Of a DNA stretch of 10,493 nucleotides, positions 6,666-10,493 are shown piece by piece; within the stretch, counting starts at the first letter, position 1, and each line of letters opens with the position of its first letter. The notes beneath the pieces are model-generated. The model did no database searches. It saw only the letters and a program-made list of their open reading frames with translations, and had not been told where the DNA came from. This DNA is from an uncultured Clostridium sp. GTDB taxonomy: Bacteria > Bacillota > Clostridia > Oscillospirales > Acutalibacteraceae. The stretch covers positions 1 to 10,493 of the forward strand of contig CAKUYY010000044.1 of NCBI GenBank assembly GCA_934717555.1, written 5' to 3'. Made by a program: the position numbers and the translations under genes.

Positions 6666-7588
6666 GCGTTCGTCTTTTGAAACGCTTATATTCTCTTGGT
6701 TTGGCAATGCCTCCAACAAAGGCAGTTCCTGCGCATCATCCGGAAGAGAATGAACCATTTGTAAATATGCCGTTACCTGGTTGTCGGTCTCCTGAGGATA
6801 ATCAAAACAAAACGTTTGGGCTACCTCCCGGGCAGCCTGACGGAACAACTCGCACATAATAAACAGCGCCTTCCAAATATGCTCCCGCTCCGCGTCAGGA
6901 TAAGTCTTTAAAAATCGAACCCAAACAGGCTTTTCCAAATAGCGCTCTAAATATTTTCCATATTCCCCGACATTGATCGCGTACTCGGAATGAATTCCCA
7001 CGGACCAGGTTAGCATCTGCACTAGGCTTTTTCTCACGGGGGCTTCCATCACCGCTTTGACATAAGGGATCTCCCAACGCCATAGCCCCTTGGCTACACA
7101 GGTAGAGCCGCACCAGAATTCATTGCAGCAAAAAGAAAAGTCAGAAATCTCCGGGGTACTGATGACGTAATCTCTGTCAGAAGGTCTCGGAAGATCAGGA
7201 AGCCTGTGATCTTTATCCAACAGCACTTGGGCCAAACTATCCCACCGGAATCTTTTTTCCGCCTGTTCCCATCCAAGCAAAGTAAGATCTATCCGGTTCC
7301 CGTCTGTAAAATGCATGAGATAGGTGCATTTTCCTCTTTGTTCCAGCCTTCCTCCCTTATTCTGATCCGGAAAATATTGAATCATTTTTTCCCAAAGCAA
7401 TCTGTCCATCCAGGATTATTCAAAAAAAATTCCAGATCTTTTACGACATAAACTACATCATAATTCTGAAAACAATCCGGCTTTACGTGTGGGTTTACAC
7501 GGGATCCATGGAGCAAAACCGCGCGTATATTCTCATCCCCACGGGCGATATTCAATATCAGGTTCATCATTTCTGTTTCACTTCTCAT
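6654..7588 (-). pseudogene. frameshifted aminoglycoside 6-adenylyltransferase (ANT(6)/AadE family)
   Basis: Two overlapping minus-strand frames together make one ANT(6)-type protein of about 311 residues, close to the family's roughly 290-300. The first (7588-7382) starts MRSETEMMNLIL and holds the nucleotidyltransferase GSR motif and YDVVYVV. The second (in frame from 7409 to 6654) continues with NRIDLTLL, LLDKD, CCNEFW, KGL.R.EI, WSVGI and FRQAAREVA, all typical of AadE/AadK. Joining needs one extra A in an A6 run (plus-strand T6 at 7385-7390), where GGGAAAAAATGA now ends the first frame. In addition, the residue two before the Asp of FQNYD is Asn, where AadE proteins have Asp (FQDYD), so a metal ligand is missing. 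Intact family members adenylylate streptomycin. This copy is either a decaying gene or, for the shift alone, a homopolymer sequencing error. The ATG follows GGGGAGG with a rather long spacer. Confidence 0.88.
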
Positions 7589-7620
7589 AGGTCTTGTTTT
7601 TCCTCCCCATCACATGTAGC

Positions 7621-7648
7621 CCTATAACTTTCTTTTTTATTATTCCAA
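7621..7648 (-). promoter_or_regulatory. candidate promoter of the ANT(6)-like gene
   Basis: The minus strand reads TTGGAA (7643-7648), a 16-base spacer and TATAGG (7621-7626), each 4 of 6 to consensus. The start would be near 7614, shortly before the GGGGAGG ribosome site. Plausible position, weak boxes. Confidence 0.35.
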
Positions 7649-7729
7649 TTTTTTTCGTTTTAGCCACCGGAAATTTTGTAACCAAATGTGAACTATTTTT
7701 AAAAAATTCCCGCTTTCCCTTTCTCAATC

Positions 7730-7757
7730 TTGACTTTTGTTCCCTCCATAGTACAAT
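7730..7757 (+). promoter_or_regulatory. sigma-A-type promoter of htpG
   Basis: TTGACT (7730-7735, 5 of 6) and TACAAT (7752-7757, 5 of 6) are separated by 16 bases. The start would be near 7764, leaving an 80-base leader before htpG. No CIRCE element (TTAGCACTC-N9-GAGTGCTAA) is present, so HrcA control is not indicated. Confidence 0.65.
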
Positions 7758-7767
7758 AAAAATAGAC

Positions 7768-7792
7768 AGGCTGCCCCATGAGGCAGTCTTTT
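7768..7792 (+). terminator. terminator-like hairpin in the htpG leader
   Basis: AGGCTGCC (7768-7775) pairs with GGCAGTCT (7782-7789) over eight positions with one G-T wobble and a six-base loop, followed by TTTT (7789-7792) and further pyrimidines. It lies between the htpG promoter and its ribosome site. It may be a transcription attenuator, or a stabilising 5' hairpin. Confidence 0.5.
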
Positions 7793-7843
7793 CCTATCTT
7801 TTAACCAAAGTTTTCAGTGTTATAACCTTTCTAGGAGGAACGA

Positions 7844-9709
7844 ATGATGAAACGAGAAGGACAAATCAAAGTACATTCGGAAAATATTTTTCCCATTATT
7901 AAAAAATGGCTCTACTCAGACAAGGATATCTTTCTAAGGGAACTGGTCTCCAATGCCTGCGACGCGATCAAAAAATGGGAGCGCCTCAAGCAAATGGGGG
8001 AAGCCCCGGATGTGGAGGAAAAGCCCAGGGTTGACGTCTATCTGGATAAGGAAGCCCGCACGCTCTCCATCTGCGATAACGGACTGGGAATGGACGAGGA
8101 AGAAGTAGAAAAGTACATTACCCAGATCGCTTTCTCTGGTGCGGAAGAATTTATCGAAAAATATAAGGATAAAACCGACGCCCAGTCCGGAATCATTGGT
8201 CACTTTGGATTAGGGTTTTATTCCGCTTTTATGGTATCGGATACCGTAGAAATTCAAACCCTTTCTTACCGTGAAAACGCCAAACCGGTGCACTGGTCCT
8301 CCGATGGCAGCGCTACCTATGAGATTGAGGAAGGCAATCGGGCCCAGCGCGGCACCACTGTTCTTCTTCATATCGCTGAGGATGCTGGAGAATTTTTGGA
8401 AGAATACCGGATTCGCGAAATGCTTCACAAATACTGCCAGTTTATGCCCTATGAAATTTATTTTCACGCCGCTTCCCCTTCCACTACTGAAGATCACAAA
8501 GAAGAGGAACATCCTGTTAACAACACATCTCCTTTGTGGTTGAAAGCACCCAAAGATTGTACCAAAGAAGAGTATATTCAGTTTTATCATGAATGTTTTA
8601 CGGATTTCAACGATCCCCTATTCTGGATTCATCTGAATGTGGATTTTCCTTTCAATCTCAAGGGTATCCTATACTTTCCAAAACAGAGCAATAAACTGGA
8701 AGTAATGCCGGGACAGATCAAATTATTTAACAATCAGGTATATATCGCCGATAATATCAAAGAAGTGGTTCCGGAATTCCTGATGCTGCTCAAGGGTGTG
8801 ATGGATTGCCCGGACCTTCCTCTCAATGTCTCCCGGAGTTTCCTGCAAAATGATAAAGATGTAGCCAAGATCTCTAAACATATCACCAAAAAGGTATCGG
8901 ATAAGCTGCATTCCGTGTTCCGCGAGGATCGGGCCGCTTTTGAAGGATATTGGAATGATATCGCTCCCTTTATCAAATTTGGTTGTGTCAAAGAGGAAAG
9001 CTTTTATGAAAAGGTCAAGGACATCCTTCTTCTGGAAACCATTAACGGTGACTATAAAACGCTGGAGGAATATCCCAAAGAGAGTGACGGCACCATTTTT
9101 TATGTAACCGAAAAAAATATCCAGGCACAATATATCCGGATGTTCCAGGAAAACGGGATGAACGCCGCTATCCTGGATCATATGATCGACAGTCATTTTA
9201 TCAGTTTTGTGGAATATATGGAAAACAAAGGGGACGAAAACCAGCAAAAGCTGAAATTCGCCCGCATTGATTCCGATATTGCACAGGCTATGAAAGGCAA
9301 TACCTCTCAGGAACAGGAAGAAGAAAGTAAAAAACTGGTGGATCTTTTCCAAAACGCCATGGATAACAAAGACCTTTCTGTCAAAGCGGAAGCCTTAAAG
9401 GCCGCCGATACTCCCGCCGTGATGCTTCTTTCGGAATATGAGCGGCGTATGCAGGATATGAGCGCCCTATATGGGGATATGTTTGGAGGGGCTCCTAAAA
9501 CCAAGTCTACCATTGTGCTAAATATGGAGAATCCCATTGTGCAGGCGCTCCCCCATTTGGAAGAGGAAACGTGCAAACTGGTATGCCGCCATATTTACGA
9601 TCTGGCTATGATCAGCCACAAACAGTTAAACGCCGAGGAAATGTCTCATTTTATTAAACGAAGCGTAGAAATTCTAGGCATCGTCTCCGCTCCCGGAGAA
9701 AATGCATAA
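7844..9709 (+). CDS. htpG: molecular chaperone HtpG (bacterial Hsp90)
   Basis: A 621-residue, full-length Hsp90 (E. coli HtpG is 624). It acts in the cytoplasm as an ATP-dependent dimeric chaperone. The N-terminal GHKL ATPase domain shows the catalytic Glu33 and Asn37 in LRELVSNACDAI, DNGLGM (78-83) for adenine binding, the QIAFSGAEEF segment (94-103) and the lid GHFGLGFYSAF (119-129). The middle domain carries the ATP-contacting Arg331 in LPLNVSRSFLQND; many HtpG proteins have Glu rather than Ser after that Arg. The C-terminal dimerisation domain includes MLLSEYERRMQDM and the conserved NMENP segment. AGGAGG (7833-7838) precedes two tandem ATGs, at 5 and 8 bases; the second, at 7847, has the better spacing, so the protein may be one residue shorter. 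It has its own promoter and terminator. Confidence 0.98.
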   Translation: MMKREGQIKVHSENIFPIIKKWLYSDKDIFLRELVSNACDAIKKWERLKQMGEAPDVEEKPRVDVYLDKEARTLSICDNGLGMDEEEVEKYITQIAFSGAEEFIEKYKDKTDAQSGIIGHFGLGFYSAFMVSDTVEIQTLSYRENAKPVHWSSDGSATYEIEEGNRAQRGTTVLLHIAEDAGEFLEEYRIREMLHKYCQFMPYEIYFHAASPSTTEDHKEEEHPVNNTSPLWLKAPKDCTKEEYIQFYHECFTDFNDPLFWIHLNVDFPFNLKGILYFPKQSNKLEVMPGQIKLFNNQVYIADNIKEVVPEFLMLLKGVMDCPDLPLNVSRSFLQNDKDVAKISKHITKKVSDKLHSVFREDRAAFEGYWNDIAPFIKFGCVKEESFYEKVKDILLLETINGDYKTLEEYPKESDGTIFYVTEKNIQAQYIRMFQENGMNAAILDHMIDSHFISFVEYMENKGDENQQKLKFARIDSDIAQAMKGNTSQEQEEESKKLVDLFQNAMDNKDLSVKAEALKAADTPAVMLLSEYERRMQDMSALYGDMFGGAPKTKSTIVLNMENPIVQALPHLEEETCKLVCRHIYDLAMISHKQLNAEEMSHFIKRSVEILGIVSAPGENA

Positions 9710-9719
9710 ATAATTCTTT

Positions 9720-9762
9720 AGCCGGAAACCTCCATCAACGGAAGGTTTTCGGCTTCTTTTTT
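9720..9762 (+). terminator. intrinsic terminator after htpG
   Basis: AGCCGGAAACCT pairs with AGGTTTTCGGCT (one G-T wobble) across a loop of roughly a dozen bases that can add short extra pairs. The stem is followed by TCTTTTTT. Placed 11 bases after the htpG stop codon. Confidence 0.88.
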
Positions 9763-9792
9763 ACCAGTCTTTTTCATCTTCATCTTTTTTTC

Positions 9793-9815
9793 TCCAAGAA
9801 TAAACCTTTCTTGGA
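9793..9815 (+). repeat. inverted repeat abutting the next gene's start
   Basis: TCCAAGAA (9793-9800) and TTCTTGGA (9808-9815) are perfect inverted arms around the 7-base loop TAAACCT. The right arm includes the A of the first possible ATG. In RNA this would bury that start; in DNA it is operator-like. Confidence 0.55.
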
Positions 9816-10279
9816 TGCAGATAGTAATGATGGTGATGAAAATGCAAAAGCAAAAAACACTTCATATTCAGCCAGGTCATTTTAAAAAAATCAAAAAAAG
9901 GTATTCCCAAGACACTGTGGTGTTTGCCATCGGGGCCGTTTCCTATTCCCTCATTGAAATCCTATGGCGTGGATACACCCATTGGACCATGATGATCACT
10001 GGAGGAATCTGCTTTCTGGTGCTGTTCCGTATATTCAGCCGAATCTCTTACGCAAAGCTCTGGAAAAAATGCACCATCGGTGCCTTTGTTATCACGGGAA
10101 TTGAATTCATCGTGGGATGTATTGTGAATTTATGGCTCCAACTAAACGTATGGGACTATTCCTTTCTTCCTTTGAACCTTTTGGGACAAGTCTGTCCCCT
10201 CTATTCTTTTTTGTGGGGGCTGCTTTCCATTCCCATCGTCTATTGTTCCGGAAAAATTCAAAAAAATTTATTTGCATAA
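9815..10279 (+). CDS. CmpB-type putative ABC transporter permease membrane protein (PF06541-like)
   Basis: A small membrane protein of up to 154 residues with four or so hydrophobic segments. It resembles the family named ABC_trans_CmpB: SLIEILWRGYTHWTM (45-59) with GGICF (63-67), GIEFIVGCIVN (95-105) and VWDYSFLPLNLLGQVCP (112-128) are its characteristic blocks. Despite the family name, transport activity is not shown for most members, and no ATPase or partner gene is beside it. The start is uncertain: in-frame ATGs occur at 9815, 9827, 9830, 9836 and 9842. The 9815 ATG is overlapped by an inverted repeat and has no good ribosome site; GGTGA lies 5 bases before 9842. It follows the htpG terminator and has its own terminator. 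I could not see a convincing promoter, so readthrough from htpG is possible. Confidence 0.78.
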   Translation: MQIVMMVMKMQKQKTLHIQPGHFKKIKKRYSQDTVVFAIGAVSYSLIEILWRGYTHWTMMITGGICFLVLFRIFSRISYAKLWKKCTIGAFVITGIEFIVGCIVNLWLQLNVWDYSFLPLNLLGQVCPLYSFLWGLLSIPIVYCSGKIQKNLFA

Positions 10280-10310
10280 ATTTTCTTTTAGGAATGTATC
10301 TCTCTTTTTT

Positions 10311-10350
10311 CGCCCATCTTTCTTGTTAAGAAAAATGGGCGTTTTTCTTT
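10311..10350 (+). terminator. intrinsic terminator after the CmpB-type gene
   Basis: CGCCCATCTTTCTT (10311-10324) pairs with AAGAAAAATGGGCG (10328-10341) apart from one C-A mismatch, with a 3-base loop, followed by TTTTTCTTT. It lies about 30 bases after the stop codon. Confidence 0.88.
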
Positions 10351-10413
10351 GTAAATGGGTTGTCTCTCATCAAGCATATTTCATCATCTGAAAAATTTTC
10401 AGTAATTTTCCTA

Positions 10414-10442
10414 TTTTCAAATGTACATTTTTCCTATATAAT
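10414..10442 (+). promoter_or_regulatory. candidate promoter reading out of the window
   Basis: TTTTCA (10414-10419, 4 of 6) and a perfect TATAAT (10437-10442) are separated by 17 bases. The start would be near 10449, directly at an inverted repeat. It may drive a gene beyond the right edge. Confidence 0.4.
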
Positions 10443-10449
10443 GTAAAAA

Positions 10450-10489
10450 AGCGCATGTTTCCTATTGATACTTTTCATGAAAATGCGCT
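10450..10489 (-). terminator. possible minus-strand terminator or operator hairpin at the right edge
   Basis: AGCGCAT (10450-10456) and ATGCGCT (10483-10489) are perfect arms, with a smaller palindrome TTTTCATGAAAA inside. Read on the minus strand, the stem is followed by TTTTTAC, as for a terminator of a gene arriving from beyond the window. The 26-base loop is long, and the overlap with a plus-strand promoter allows an operator role instead. Confidence 0.35.
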
Positions 10490-10493
10490 GGTC

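Noticed and set aside
6632..6859. Plus-strand frame of 75 residues
   Set aside because: It is antisense to the conserved C-terminal part of the ANT(6)-like gene and has no start signal.
7382..7400. Programmed -1 frameshift in the ANT(6)-like gene
   Set aside because: In zero frame the site is GGG AAA AAA TGA, which does not fit a canonical slippery heptamer, and I saw no stimulatory hairpin; decay or sequencing error is simpler.
8723..9352. 209-residue open frame on the minus strand
   Set aside because: It lies wholly antisense to the conserved htpG coding sequence, has no ribosome site and its translation is Phe/Ile-rich as expected of an antisense shadow.

Overview
The window looks like a chromosomal stretch from a low-GC Gram-positive bacterium, most likely a gut-type Clostridia member. 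The reasons are strong AGGAGG-type ribosome sites, GTG and TTG starts, a SipW-type signal peptidase beside a TasA/camelysin-like substrate, an ANT(6)-type gene, a clostridial-style HtpG and a CmpB-type membrane protein. I saw no tRNA, rRNA, CRISPR array, insertion sequence or phage gene. The assignment is inference from protein families; no ribosomal marker is present.

Left part (1-1870). A minus-strand pair encodes a cytidylate-kinase-like P-loop protein (GTG start) followed 10 bases later by a membrane-anchored YdcF/SanA-like DUF218 protein. A very AT-rich intergenic region of about 380 bases separates this pair from the divergent plus-strand module.

Secretion module (1871-3383). A SipW-type (Ser-His) signal peptidase with an unusual C-terminal coiled coil lies upstream of a small exported protein with a SipW-dependent signal peptide and a TasA/camelysin-like body. 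The two probably work as enzyme and substrate, placing a surface or fibre-forming protein outside the cell.

Transport and surface genes (3539-6535). A CPA2 Na+/H+ antiporter has its own promoter and a TTG start, and ends at a strong hairpin terminator. It converges on a minus-strand polytopic membrane protein resembling GT39-type glycosyltransferases.

Broken resistance-type gene (6654-7588). A minus-strand aminoglycoside 6-adenylyltransferase homologue is split by a -1 frameshift at an A6 run and also lacks one expected active-site Asp.

Right part (7595-10493). htpG (Hsp90) has a clear sigma-A-type promoter, a leader hairpin that resembles a terminator, and a 3' terminator. A short CmpB-type membrane protein with its own terminator follows. 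The right edge holds a promoter-like element and an inverted repeat belonging to whatever lies beyond the window.

I did not find a convincing undescribed system. The most useful observations are the SipW/substrate pair with its unusual ends, the decayed ANT(6) gene, the corrected antiporter start, and several hairpins or palindromes sitting at start sites.
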